From contig JAVLUZ010000157.1 of assembly GCA_036768485.1 (NCBI GenBank), forward strand, positions 14,325,877 to 14,389,876: a stretch of 64,000 nt of DNA, in the 5' to 3' direction. A model generated the notes under the pieces. The model was given only the letters and a program-made list of their open reading frames with translations, did not search any database and was not told the DNA's origin. A program made the translations under genes and the position numbers. Below, piece after piece: positions 20,091-31,349 of the stretch. The first letter of the stretch is position 1, and each line of letters opens with the position of its first letter. Origin of the DNA: Mermis nigrescens. Its lineage: Eukaryota > Nematoda > Enoplea > Mermithida > Mermithidae.

Positions 20091-20336
20091 GGCGCATTTA
20101 TATTTTCGTTTCTTCAATAAAATGAACGAATAAACAAAAAACAAAATAACTTTATCGATTGCCTGTCAGCTAATTGCCATTGATAATCTTAACGAATAAG
20201 AATAAAGCCCGAACCATTTGGCTAAAACCCTCTCAACGGCACTACCGCTACAATTTGAAATCGAAGTTTTACCCACGTTTTATCAAGTCTAGAAATGGAC
20301 CAGGAACCGAATTTGATATGCCAGTCTGGCGCATAT

Positions 20337-21330
20337 GTTTACACTCTACAGTGTTGTAAAGTGGTTTACACCTATTGTTAGTTTGCCCATAGAACATTAT
20401 GGAGACTTAATTTTTTCATAAATATTAATCGTAATATCGGAACAATATCAAAATTACGAATCTGACCAAAATCTTCTTTACACTAGGTGTTTACATGAAG
20501 TTTACACTACATATGTATTTATCTTCATTTTGGAGCATTCCAGAAACCTAATTTTTTTTCCTGGAGTCTAGAAATTTTCAAAGAATCAAATGTGAGACGT
20601 CACGTAGGCGCGTTTGTTTACATCCAACAGTGATGTAAAGTAGTTTACACTCATTGTTTATTTGTCCAAAGACCATTGTAGACATGCAATTTTTTCATAA
20701 ATGTTGGTAATGATATCCGAGTAATATCAGATTTACAAATCGAAATAAAATCCTCTTTACACTAGGTGGTTGTGTAAAGTTTACACTGCATGTTAGCCTT
20801 TGTTCTAGAGCATTGCAAAAACCGAAATTTTTCCTGAGATCTAAAAATTTACAGGAAATGAAATATAGGACGTCAGCTGGGCGCATTCGTTTACACTCAA
20901 CAGTGATGTAAAGTGGTTTAAATCTGTGTCTATTTGTCCTTAAACCGTTATGGAGACGTAATTTTCTCATGAATGTTGATCGTAATATCCGAGTAATATC
21001 GAATTTACAAATCCGACTAAAATCTTCTTTACACTCGTTGCTAGTGTAAAGTTTACACTATATAATAAGCTCTCATTCTAGAGCCTCATGGTAACTTACT
21101 TTTTCCCTAAAGTCGTAAAATATATATGGAAACAGATGTGATACGTCTGATAGGGGCGCATGAAGAGTAGTGTAAAGTAATTACCACCTAATGTTAATTT
21201 GTTCTTAGAACATTATAGAGGTTTCATTTCTTAATAAATGCTGATTGTTATATCAGAGCAATATCGAAATTAGTAATTCCACTAAAATTCTTTACACTCT
21301 TGTGTAAAGTTTAAAATGTAAATTAAGTTT
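20337..21330 (+). repeat. Decaying ~275 bp tandem repeat, about 3.5 units
   Basis: Unit starts near 20337, 20616, 20889 and 21160 (spacings about 279, 273, 271). Each unit opens with GTTTACACTCAACAGTGATG-like sequence, then TAAAGTGGTTTACAC, TTTTTCATAAATGTTGAT, TCTTTACACTAGGTG and GTAAAGTTTACACT. Similarity falls off to the right. The repeated GTAAA/TTTAC words are self-complementary. Confidence 0.85.
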
Positions 21331-21853
21331 AGCTCTTAGAAAGTTTTGGAAGCATATTTCTTTACAGGATGTTCTACGTAACATAGGAATTACTAATCAG
21401 AATGTTTGTTTCTTCTACAACTAGTAGCTTTGTAAAGTTTGAACCATTCAATTATTAGAAGAACCGCACAGTAAATGAAATCTAGTATTGTATTTCCAAA
21501 TCTTGCTAATTAAAAGTAGGGTACTAGCAAAGAAAAATGCTCCGATGGAACAAAAAAGGGGAATATACTTGGGATTGTGAATTATCGAGGATGTAAAAGG
21601 AGGGGACTAGGAAAAATCTCCCTATGTTATATGCCAAAAATCGCAAAATATGTTAAAAACCAGACTTTCTCTAAACAATGCAAAAAATCGAAGTATATTC
21701 TGCGGCCTTTGAAAAATGTAAAAGTTTAGTAAACAATTGTTGTAGACATGTGTAAAAGAGTATCTACATAAGGTCTGTTGCACGTCAGCTTCCGTGTTTC
21801 CTACTGCTTTGAACCAACAATATCATCGATTGTCTTGAATGCATCGATATGTA

Positions 21854-22604
21854 CCGGGTGGTTAGCAACCTTTTGCTAGGGGGTCAGCGCTATAAGTTTA
21901 GGGCTTGGGAACAAACCAAATATACCATTAGATATAGAATTTGAAACGGAATTCATTGATGCCAGATTAATAATCAGTGTGTCTATCACTTGTGCAAGAA
22001 ACAGCTTTTAGAATGATCTGGGTATGAACACAAACCAATAAACAGACTACGTCGATTTTCAAGACTTTTCCAAATATTTTCCGCGTTTCTGTGCGAAATT
22101 TCATATGATTATCGACCAGTCAGATTTTAGCAAGTATTTGCGCCTCGACTTCATCTTTATGAATGGCCCAATGGTTTCGGCGGCATTTAAGTTGAGTGAA
22201 TTTTCGGGCTAAATATCGTTACCCCAGAATTCGACGTTTGATTGTTTCAAGAAATGTTGGGTTGCATTAATTCGCCTGCAAGGCGCCTTGTTGTGAACAA
22301 AAACAGTCTGACCAACGACCAAATATTTTCCAGGCCCAAAATAGGACCTATTTGGTATTGATATAAAACATTGTACAGAAACGTGAAAAATATTTTGATA
22401 AGTATCGAAAATCGACATCTATTAATTGTGTTCACACCCCGATCGCTTAAAAACTATTTCTCTTGCCGGTCTAAAGCACACTGATTTTTAATTTGGCATC
22501 AATAAATTCCGTTTTAAATTTTCTATCTAATGGTATATTTGGTTTGATCCCAAGTTCTATAGTTATAGCACTAACCCCCTAGCAAAAGGTTATTAACCAC
22601 CCTG
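21854..22604 (-). mobile_element. Degenerate mariner-like element with TA target duplication
   Basis: Termini CCGGGTGGTTAGCAACCTTT and, inverted, CAGGGTGGTTAATAACCTTT, flanked by TA at 21852-21853 and 22605-22606. Inverted similarity extends about 110 bp. The interior carries a minus-strand DDE transposase fragment. TA duplication plus that fragment support Tc1/mariner. Confidence 0.8.
22110..22340 (-). pseudogene. DDE transposase fragment (Tc1/mariner-like)
   Basis: Minus-strand reading gives VFVHNKAPCRRINATQHFLK, then SNVEFWGNDI, a stop where Trp is expected, and PENSLNLNAAETIG. The family forms are Q-D-x-A-P-C-H around the second catalytic Asp and W-P-x-N-S-P-D-L-N before the last acidic residue. 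Here the first Asp is Asn, the Trp codon is TAG and a later frameshift precedes DEVEAQILAK. Clearly inactive. Confidence 0.7.
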
Positions 22605-23219
22605 TACTATTTCATTCAATTCGCTTAGCTACTGCATTGCTAATTCGCTGCTTTTTTCAATCAATTTTATGGTAAATAGTTTATTTCTATTGGGAGGCCG
22701 CAGAATATAGCTTCGATTTTTTGCATTATTTAGAGAAAGTCTGGTTTTTAACATATTTTGCGATTTTTGGCATATAACATAGGGAGATTTTTCCTAGTCC
22801 CCTCCTTTTACATCCTCGATAATTCACAATCCCAAGTATATTCCTCTTTTTTGTTCCATCGGAGCATTTTTCTTTGCTAGTGAATAAAATATGTAGGGCA
22901 AATTTACTACAGTAATACGATTAACAATAAACTACATTAAGATTTCACAATGGAAGTAAAATTGATCTCACTTTGTATGTTCGAAATTTGCCGACAGTCA
23001 CTAGAACTACACTTCTGGCCTTAATTTTAGTTTTTGAACTACAAGTCAGTAAATGTCAGTAAAGTACTATCTGGTAGTGTTATTTTGGTAGCCCAAAAAT
23101 AATTAAAATATGATATTGGTATAGCTGACTTAATTTTAATATGATATGAATATGATATTCTGCTATTTTTTTAAATATGATATGTATACTTTTGATATTT
23201 GGTATATATTTGCAATATA

Positions 23220-23968
23220 CAGAGTGTCTAGCCGAGTATTCGTGATTTTGTTTTTTAATAACTTTTGCAATTTTCATCCGTTCTCGTTCAAATTTTTACA
23301 GTATAGAAACGACATTAAAATTTTATGTGTCATTTTGTCAGATAATTGTTATAAATGGTTATTATTTTATCTGAAATATTCTATGGCGTATGCTGTTGGA
23401 GAACGCGCAAACGTGGCAGCATGGTATGAATGGACGAAAAGCGTTGTCATGGTTCAACGAAAGTTCAGAAGCGAGATCAGGCGTGACCCTCCCAGTTACT
23501 ATAGCATTAGAAAGTGGCATTCAAGTTTGATGGAGACCGGTTCGATTCAAGATGTCAAGAGGAAGCGAAGCCGGATCGGCTCATTTGGAGGAAAGTTTAG
23601 GCCGTATCGATCTGCTTCGCTTCTTCTTGACATTGAACCGAACCGGTCTCCATCAAAGCTAAATGCCACTTTCTAATGCTATGGTCACTGGGAGGGTCAC
23701 GCTTCATCTCGCTTCTGAACTTTTGTTGAACCATGACGACGACGATTTTCGTCCATACTACCATGGTGCTACTTTTGCACGTTTAAAACGGCATACGCCA
23801 TAGAATATTTCAAATAAAATAATAACTACTGAAAAACTATGATCTGAAAAAATGACACATAAAATTTCAATGTTGTTTCTATTCTGTAACAAAATTTGAA
23901 GGTAAACGGATGAAAATTGCAAAAGTTAATAAAAAACAAAATCACGAATAGTTAGCTGGGACACCTTG
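23220..23968. mobile_element. Foldback mariner: 749 bp near-palindrome
   Basis: The two halves are inverted copies over almost the whole length, meeting near 23590. Ends are CAGAGTGTCTAGCCGAGTAT and, inverted, CAAGGTGTCCCAGCTAACTA, both followed by TCGTGATTTTG, with TA at 23218-23219 and 23969-23970. Each arm carries the same transposase N-terminal segment, so two opposed copies of one element's 5' part are fused head to head. Confidence 0.85.
23383..23565 (+). pseudogene. Transposase N-terminal helix-turn-helix fragment
   Basis: Open frame with SVVMVQRKFRSEIRRDPPSY, SIRKWHSSLMETGSIQDVKR, resembling the DUF4817/HTH_29-type N-terminal domain found in mariner and related transposases (VxxVQRxFRxxF...TIxRWxxxFxETGSVxD). 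The sequence turns into its own inverted copy just after KRKRSR, so no catalytic domain follows. Confidence 0.65.
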
Positions 23969-24235
23969 TACTTTTGGTAGGTAAGTACATATATGTATAC
24001 CTATTATGTAATTTCTACAGCCATAAAAGAGTTGCAATTAATCAATATTTCTCCAAAGAAAAGCACAAGCATTACACTCCTAGACTCTGTTTAAAATTTT
24101 TTATTCATTCAGAAAACTTCCAAAATTTACGAGATTATGTAAGTTACAAAGTTACATAAATTCTTTTCATTTTTGTCAGATGACAACATTTCGGAATAAC
24201 CATCAAACATGCACATGGGAATGTGGGGTCTAGAC

Positions 24236-24465
24236 CACCCAGAATAGAAAGATAAAAAATTTTGTTGGGAAAATGAGGCAAAATGAAGGCCTAAACCAGA
24301 TGCAAATTAAAAGTTCTCTTCAAAAGTGCTTCAAATTGACTAGAAACCGGGTAATATCATGTTTTTAACGCTATTTAAGCGCTTATGCAAGTTATTGAGG
24401 TCATTTTGGTATAAAAAGCTGAATTCTTGACCCCTTTCCCAAATCGGCCATGCTGTGCACCTAGT
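24236..24465 (+). repeat. Single copy of the CCCAGAATGG dispersed repeat
   Basis: Starts CACCCAGAATAGAAAGAT, includes AATGAGGCAAAATGAAGGCC and ends GGCCATGCTGTGCACC, in the same orientation as the direct copies at 3631-4440. Confidence 0.8.
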
Positions 24466-24573
24466 ATCACTATTAGTGAATCACAAAGGCCAACCAAACA
24501 GATGGCAAACAAAGATCAAGAAAACAAGTATTTTGATGGGTCAATATCATGTCTTGTGGTACATACCTACCTT

Positions 24574-25204
24574 TACTCTGTTTCATTCAATATTGAGGTT
24601 TTCTTTTGAATTTAATCCGTATGAATCAGGCTACAAGAGTGGGTTAAACTTTTGATGCAGTGATGCGCTTTTGCAATAGCCAGTGTCTCACCATAACTCA
24701 ATATACTGTAAAATATCACAACTATAATCGTGTAAGGAGAGAACCCGGTGCAAGTGAAAAACATCGGCCCTTCTGTGATTGGTCACTTCCATTTTGGATG
24801 CGCTCACTCTCATGGGCTGATTTCTTTCGATCATGGCAAAAAATTGCTAAGAAAAATTCATACTCATATTTCGTTTCGGGGGCACGTTGCCCCTTATCTT
24901 CCTGGATAGGAGTCTGCTCAAATGCCTAAACTCGCCTGCACAAAAAATGGCCAAAGTTAATCTGCGAATTCATCATCATCGCAAAAAACGACGACGGTAT
25001 TCAGTACAGACAAGTAAAAGAAATCAGCCAATCAGAGTGAGCGCATCCAAAATGGCAGTGACCAATCACAGAAGGGCCTATGTTTTTCACTTGCACCGGT
25101 TCTCTCCTTATACGCTCGTCACTACTAAACTGTAAGTTTAAACCGCTTTTGTGGGCACTTTAATTTTTTTCAAAAAACCTCAAAGTTAAATGAAACGGAC
25201 TGTA
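24574..25204. mobile_element. MITE of the TAGTCTGTTTCATT family, interrupted
   Basis: Begins TACTCTGTTTCATTCAATAT and ends TCAAAGTTAAATGAAACGGA, matching the neighbouring intact member at 25209-25434. The 374 bp MITE at 24735-25108 is inserted in it. Confidence 0.7.
24735..25108. mobile_element. 374 bp nested MITE with ~100 bp inverted arms
   Basis: Terminal sequence AGGAGAGAACCCGGTGCAAG and its inverted counterpart ending CTCTCCT, both flanked by TA (24733-24734, 25109-25110). The arms continue through CTTCTGTGATTGGTCAC and GCGCTCACTCT. No coding sequence. TA duplication suggests a Tc1/mariner-related MITE. Confidence 0.8.
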
Positions 25205-25208
25205 CCTA

Positions 25209-25434
25209 TAGTCTGTTTCATTCTAACTTTGCGGTTTTCTTTTTAAATTTTTCACGCAAGAATCAGGCTACAAAAGTGGTTTCAAATGTTGATGCAGTAA
25301 TGCGGCTGAGCAATAACATACGTCTCCATATGACACATTACACTGTAGAATATCATAATTACCGTTTAGTTTAAAACACTTTTGTAATCACTTAAAATTT
25401 TTTTAAAAAGCTCAAAGTTAAATGAAACAGACTA
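25209..25434. mobile_element. 226 bp MITE, TAGTCTGTTTCATT family
   Basis: TIR TAGTCTGTTTCATTCTAACT at the left, AATGAAACAGACTA at the right, with TA at 25207-25208 and 25435-25436. It lies directly after a second member (24574-25204). Related single ends occur at 17949 and at 52563/55430. Confidence 0.8.
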
Positions 25435-25439
25435 TAACT

Positions 25440-26270
25440 AACATTTTGAAATCTCCCAGATGATTTAGGTCAGGTCACCCTTAACCCTCCATTTACCATC
25501 ATGTTTTTGCAATCGAAGTGCACCATCATGGTGTAAACTCCTAGTGCATATTAAGCTATGCCTTCTTAACATTCTCTGACAGCTATTAGTGTAATTTTTT
25601 ATGCTCTTTCTGAATATGTATGATATTTTTTGTGAAAATCATTTTTGAAAGAGGTATTATTAAAAAACTATCACAATGCATAAGGATTACCCGTTGGACA
25701 TTATGCAAAAACAAGAAAAAGTAGATTTATGTTGTGTTCAACACATCCAGGAAATGCATTTAAAGAGCTGGAAAGGAATAAACCACTAAATTTTCTTATT
25801 AGAACCTTATTTTCCCATCTTGAGTTTTGTGATATCACTGTAAAAAGACCAAAAAAAATTCCTATTTCTTATTTATTACTTATCACATGACTAGAAATAA
25901 AAAACTAAAAAAATTCATTTTTTCCGCAATTTTAAATTCGATTTGATTCCTTCAATTTAAGTCTTAAAAAAATTTCCAAGCACACGTGTTGACTTCTTTT
26001 CTTCGGAGGGTTCATAAAATGAATTTGTACATTTTTTATCCATTAGTTCACTTACAACAGCGTGGCAGCTTTTTTGCAAACTTTGAAATTTGCACTTGAA
26101 CAAAAATATAAATTTTGATGCTAAGCAAAAATCTTTGAAAATGGCAGTATGGCCTGGTTAGTACTATCGATCCTGAGAAAATCATCAAAATACGATCAAA
26201 TCCAAAAGATTTTATTAAGGAAATAACCGAATAAAGTGACAATTGAAAACATAGGAACACACCTAAAGTC
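25440..26270. other. No gene or repeat recognised
   Basis: AT-rich sequence. The minus-strand frame at 26048-26272 is without domain or splice support. Confidence 0.4.

Positions 26271-26271
<1 letters not shown>

Positions 26272-26356
<85 letters not shown>
26272..26356. repeat. (TA)n microsatellite
   Basis: About 85 bases of almost uninterrupted TA, long enough to form cruciform or slipped structures and likely to vary in length between individuals. Confidence 0.97.
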
Positions 26357-26358
<2 letters not shown>

Positions 26359-26503
26359 AAGCTACCGCTTCCTATATGATAATTTAATCAACAGTTTCTG
26401 ATTATTTTCATGCAGTTTTGCTGGAAATGTTCGATTTCCCTCAATTTTAGGCCCTAATTTGTTTTTTCTAAAAAAAAATTTATGATATGTCATTCGGCGG
26501 GGT

Positions 26504-28217
26504 CATAGCCGTGCCTAGGGGGTGCGAACTGTGCGGCCGCACAGGGCCGCTAAAATTATGGGCCGCTAAAAAATTTGTAGTGCATGCCGTATAGAATTCA
26601 TTTTTGGCGGCCCTCTTACAATAATTCGATACATACGTTCAAAAGGATCGATTTTTCGACGTTCTAATGCAAACACAGTCAGCTAAAAATCTTTACTTGC
26701 ATTTTTAAGAGAACGCTGACTGAGCTATACTTGTTCTCATTTTTCAGACATATTGTTGATTTTTCTGTTGCAATAATGTGTGTCCAGAAAATTGAGTTCG
26801 AAAAGGCTAAAATGTCAAAATTTTCCGGCGCTTTGCACCGAGCCATAGATCAAATGAATTTAAAAGCTTGGATCAGCTGAAATAATCTAGCACTTCACAT
26901 CACTAGTAATTTAATGCACTATTTGTTCATTGAATGAAAGTGCGCATGCTTGTTGAGCATAAAACTAAAAGTGCGAAAATGAGTGTGTACCAGTTTGTCT
27001 ATTCTTTGCTTTTTTGTCTTTCTTTACAAGGACACAATCCTATTTTAAATGAAAGAAATGGCCAAATTTTCTTATGTTTTTGGGCATTTCCTGTTTTCTG
27101 AGCTGCATCTTCTTAATAAGAAGGCCTTAAATGGGCCTGAAAAGGGTAAGAACAAAAACTTCAATTTATACATTTTTCTATATCTTATTGGCAGCGACCC
27201 GTTGCTGCGCTATGTAATTAGCGAAAAACGCATTTCAGCTCAGAAGTTTTGTGAGATGTAAGAGTTCATAAATTTTGAGTGTTTTTGGGCTCCATTCAGG
27301 ACCGAAATTCGGCCGTTTTTCGCGAAAATTTTAACGTTATTATTTGACATTAAAATGCTTTTTCACAAAATTTGTAGGGACTCTGTCCCGGACCCCGCAG
27401 GGAACGCTTGACCGCGCCACCTTAGACCCCCGCAGCATATGTGGGCAGCAACAAAATCCCGGCGAGGTTGGTGCGAGGTTTTTTTAGAGGTCGAAAAATG
27501 GTCTTAAAAATGATGGTATGGCTAAGAAATACCGTTTTCAAGGTTTCTCATTGAGCACTACCCACGAATAACAGCTTTAAAAACATGGGAAGATGATGAA
27601 TCGCTCAAGTCATGCACATGGACCAGACATGTACACTGAGCTAAAAGTTCTTGCTCGATCAAGTCCAAATGAATTAACTTCGCCACTAGCTACTCTTAAA
27701 TATCTATCAAATGACTTCCAGGATGTTTTCCCGAACCTTATAATTGATTTCAGAATTTTACTTACAATACCTATTGCTGTGGCCTCAGCAGAACGTTCCT
27801 TCTCCAGAACTGGAATTAATAAAGACATATTTGCGGTCAACTATGACTGATTCTCGTCTAAGTGCACTAGCGATTATTTCAATTGAAAAGGATTTATCAT
27901 CTTCGTTAGATTTTTTGCAATTGATTGACCAGTTTGCCGCTCAGAAAGCTAGGCATGTTATTTTGTAATAAAGCACGTCATCATTCACAAAATAGGTAAA
28001 TTATTTGAGAAAAAACATACGATACCTACTGAAAATAATGTAGCACAATATTTTGTTAGTAAATTTACAGTAAGATGCAAACTGCGAACATATAGGTACA
28101 TGTGTAAAGGATATACATAAGTGATAATTATGATGCCTATAATACCAGTTTTAAAAATTATGGGGGCCGCCAAAATAAGTTTCGCCCACGGCCGCTAAAC
28201 CTCTAAGCACGGCCCTG
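26504..28217 (+). mobile_element. hAT DNA transposon, copy 2, with 8 bp TSD
   Basis: Same element as 8746-10491, 1714 bp, flanked by the exact duplication GGCGGGGT at 26496-26503 and 28218-28225. Left end CATAGCCGTGCCTAGGGG; right end CACGGCCCTG. It carries the same inverted dispersed-repeat fragment (about 27432-27575) at the same place as copy 1, so the fragment was acquired before the copies dispersed. Confidence 0.92.
27593..27968 (+). pseudogene. hAT dimerisation domain, deleted and frameshifted
   Basis: Two overlapping frames together match the 9848-10273 frame. The first contains LTSPLATLKYLSNDFQDVFP and ends shortly after SAERSFSRTG; the second resumes at ELIKTYLRSTMTDSRL. The frameshift lies at about 27805. 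A deletion of about 28 bases relative to copy 1 removes residues just before the GPDMYTEL segment. Confidence 0.85.
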
Positions 28218-28225
28218 GGCGGGGT

Positions 28226-29106
28226 ATATAACGTGTATGTCAGACCGAGCAAGTTGCGAGGATTCAGGATACCGATCAGATTTCAAATATTTCTGTTTCT
28301 GCCGAGCATACATATCTCAATATTTTTTGACGCATTTTATTTACGGTATTCTATAAGAGCTGACTTAAAAACCGCAGCCAGATGCAACGGACTATAAGGA
28401 TTGAGAATTTGTTTTGATGAGAATGCCGTTTAATGGACTAAATAATGTTAATGGCTGGACTTGGAAACAAATTTTGCATTTATTTATGTTAAACCCGTGA
28501 GTTTACCGTTTTATTCAAAAATCAACTTATCGAATACTATTTGGCATAAAACAGAATAAGTTGGTCCGCCGCTGTGGTTTATCACTTGCTAGAAACTCGG
28601 TACTTGTACCAAACTTACCACGGCATAATTTGACCAACTTTTTCTATTCATCAGAGATCGACTAAAGTCTGGTAAACGAAGTTTAACTCATCAAATCATG
28701 CCTGTTCTACAACTGTACTGACGGTACCAGTTTTTGGAGTCACCTGATACATACTTTGCCTTTTGCCACTGGTTTTTTCAGAAAATATTGGAAATCATGC
28801 ATACAATAACTCTTGAAACACAATAATATAACGAACTCGCTCGAATTCAAAGTGCAGCACCACCCATGGGCGAGGGGCGGGGGTCTGGGAGACTAGCTGG
28901 ATCCCCAGAATCTGAAAGACCCCAAATTAATAGACCTTCAGAATTTAATTTGTGGTGTTGTTCCTGGTTTGGCCCCATCGGACCCCCTCCTTCCCGACTT
29001 TCATTGCAGCCTATTAGCCCTAGTATCATCAGCATCACGTTTCTACGGAATGCTGCAGAAAAATCATTTTTTGCAACTTATACATTGTATTCGTATGTAC
29101 ATATGT
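28226..29106. other. No gene; short GC-rich patch
   Basis: Contains a GC-richer patch at about 28855-29035 with open frames on both strands, none with a domain. It includes the phrase ATCCCCAGAATCTGAAAGAC, related to the CCCAGAATGG repeat family. The rest is unremarkable AT-rich DNA. Confidence 0.35.
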
Positions 29107-29315
29107 ACTAGTAGAGAAAAATGCTCTGATAGGACAAAAAAGACGAACATACCACGAATTGCGGATTATTAAGGATCTTAAAGGAGGAGACTAGGAAAAG
29201 CTACTTGTCCATGTGCCTCTAAGGTCGCAAAATCTGTTAAAAATCAGACTTTCTCTAAGCAACGCGAAAAAATCGAAATATTTTCTGTAGCATCTGAAAT
29301 AGTATGACCTTCTTT
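29107..29315 (+). repeat. Solo arm of the ACTAGCAAAGAAAAATGC element
   Basis: Diverged copy of the left arm of the element at 21523, starting ACTAGTAGAGAAAAATGCTC and keeping AAAAATCAGACTTTCTCTAA. The opposite arm was not found, so it is truncated. Confidence 0.7.
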
Positions 29316-29918
29316 AAATAATTTTCATTCCTTCACATAATAATACCGCGTATATACGAAGTTGAAAATTTTAACTAATTTCACCACACTGTACAATTAG
29401 TTAAAATTTCCAACTTTACACTCATTACACTTGTTATTTGCGTACACTCCTGTGCAACAACTAATGAGTGTTAAGACATTTTAAGACTAGATTCGTAACC
29501 TACTAATCAGGAAAAGATTTTTTAAAAAAATTGGCCCTGTACCGATCATTCTAAAATGTTCACTATTTGTAAATTGCTTGCAAAATCACTGAAAAAAATA
29601 ATCTGTTGTATCTAAGCGAACAATTAGCGTGTAACTGGCTGTCACTAAAAGTAAGTATTATGATTGCACAAAAATTTCGCGTTGTTCGAATATGAAAATT
29701 AATTTTATACACTACAAAAATTTAGTTTTGATCGAATATGAAAATTTTAGTGCTGTTGGTCGCTTCTAGTATACCCAATAAAACTTAGTTTTGATCGAGC
29801 ATGAAAATTTTTCCATTGTTGATAACTAAAGATACGCTAAAAATAGATTTGATCGACACATGCACATACGAGTATAATGAAGGCGATATTCATTTATTGA
29901 TTTCAAAAGGACTATGAC

Positions 29919-29984
29919 CAGGGGCGGATTAAGGGGGGCGGGGGGGCACCGTTACCCCTTAGGAAAATCCTGGATCCGCCACTG
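29919..29984. mobile_element. 66 bp hAT miniature element with 8 bp TSD
   Basis: CAGGGGCGGATTAAGG at the left and GGATCCGCCACTG at the right, flanked by the exact duplication ACTATGAC (29911-29918, 29985-29992). Only the two termini and a few bases remain. Terminal style matches the larger hAT element at 49058-50120. Confidence 0.9.
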
Positions 29985-30167
29985 ACTATGACAAGCGTAA
30001 AATGTCGAAAGCATAATACGACGCATACTATAACGCTAAGTAAAGAAGAAATGTAAGCGGATAAAAACGAGTTACAAAACAGTTGACTGGCAAGAAAAAG
30101 TTCACAACAATAGGCACGGGAGATAGACAAAACGAAATAGGTTTGTACAATATAAGCTATTAACGCA

Positions 30168-30866
30168 CAGGCACGGATTTAGAGGGGCGCAGGGCGGCCC
30201 CCTTTCGTCAAAAAATAGTTGGGCGCAATAGAAAAAATGTGTAAATTATTTATTTATTTTTTTATAATATTTATTATATATATTATATTTACTTCTCTCG
30301 TTTCACTTGAACTCTTGCGCCTCGTATAACCCGTAATTTCTCATAATATAATTTTGTGTGCTTTTTATGTACATGTCTATATACTATTTCTCGCGTCTTT
30401 TTCTTTCTTTTATACTAACAGCATGCCTAATTTATTTACTATTTATTTATTTATTTTTTCATATTGATGACTTTCTGTTATTATTTCGATGATTTTAGCA
30501 ATTTTTTATCACAAATTTTCAAATTTTTCTGGATCTTCACACCAGATAGTACTCATTGACTCAATAGAGTTTATTTTCTTAAGTCAGAATAGTTTATTTA
30601 CAAAACAAGGTTTTTTTTACTTATTACAATGATTTCTCGAGTAATTCTTGGTGCTTTACGACGCTTTTTAACTAACGATGCGCATTTTTTGTAGAAATTT
30701 TTAAAAATTTATCACCTTTTTCGAACTGATCACAAAGATTCTGTCTATCTAAGACGGCAAAAAATCTATGTTTAAGCGAAATGGACGGATTTTTGAACAA
30801 TTTTTGACAATATTTAGAAAACTTGGGACCGCCCCCTCCCATCAGGAAATCCAGGATCTCTCACTG
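30168..30866. mobile_element. 699 bp non-autonomous hAT element
   Basis: Left end CAGGCACGGATTTAGAGGGG, right end ATCCAGGATCTCTCACTG, flanked by TTAACGCA (30160-30167) and TTAAAGCA (30867-30874), seven of eight bases alike. The interior is very AT-rich with no coding frame. Confidence 0.8.
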
Positions 30867-31112
30867 TTAAAGCACATTAACTAATGAAGTACGACAATAC
30901 TGCGTTGTCGAAAATTGTCACTGCTTTTCCAGCAATTGTTTACGTATACCATGCACCCAACAAAAGTCCTTTTCAAATGAAGGAAATCAAATTCTCTATT
31001 TTGTACGTCTTTCCCTCGACATAAAAAGGAAAAGAATTAAAAACCTAAAAAGATATTGCCGATACGTCATCTTCCTACATTACAATTCAGTAAGCGAAAT
31101 GACGAAAGGATC

Positions 31113-31345
31113 ACACGTGGGCGTGGGGGAGGGTTTGGGGGTATGCACCCTCCAGAAGGCCAGAATACTCCCCAGAATTCAATTTTTGAAATTTTTTGTT
31201 GTTTCCGCAATTTTTTGATGCGAATGGATAGTGCTCGATGAGACACGCCGAAAAATGGTGTTTTTAGCCATACCACCATTTTTAAGACCATTTTTTTACT
31301 TTTGAAAAATCAAGCAGCCCCCATGAATTTCGGTGCTGCAAACCT
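31113..31345 (+). repeat. Copy of the CACGTGGGCGTGGGG dispersed repeat
   Basis: Closest relative of 7478-7720: CACGTGGGCGTGGGGGAGG, TCCAGAAGGCC, ATAGTGCTCGATGAGACACG, AAAAATGGTGTTTTTAGCCA. The overlapping open frames on both strands are repeat artefacts. Confidence 0.75.
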
Positions 31346-31349
31346 ATTT

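Larger units (their letters stand above)
21523..22881. mobile_element. Long-inverted-repeat DNA element split by a mariner
   Basis: Outer arms of about 190 bp (21523-21712 and 22694-22881) are near-perfect inverted copies, starting ACTAGCAAAGAAAAATGCTC and running inward to GCGGCC. Without the inserted mariner (21854-22604) it would be about 600 bp. A single diverged arm of the same family stands alone at 29107-29315. No coding sequence of its own; no convincing target duplication seen. Confidence 0.8.

Noticed and set aside
8746..28217. Autonomous hAT transposons
   Set aside because: Only the C-terminal dimerisation part survives; no catalytic region is present in either copy.
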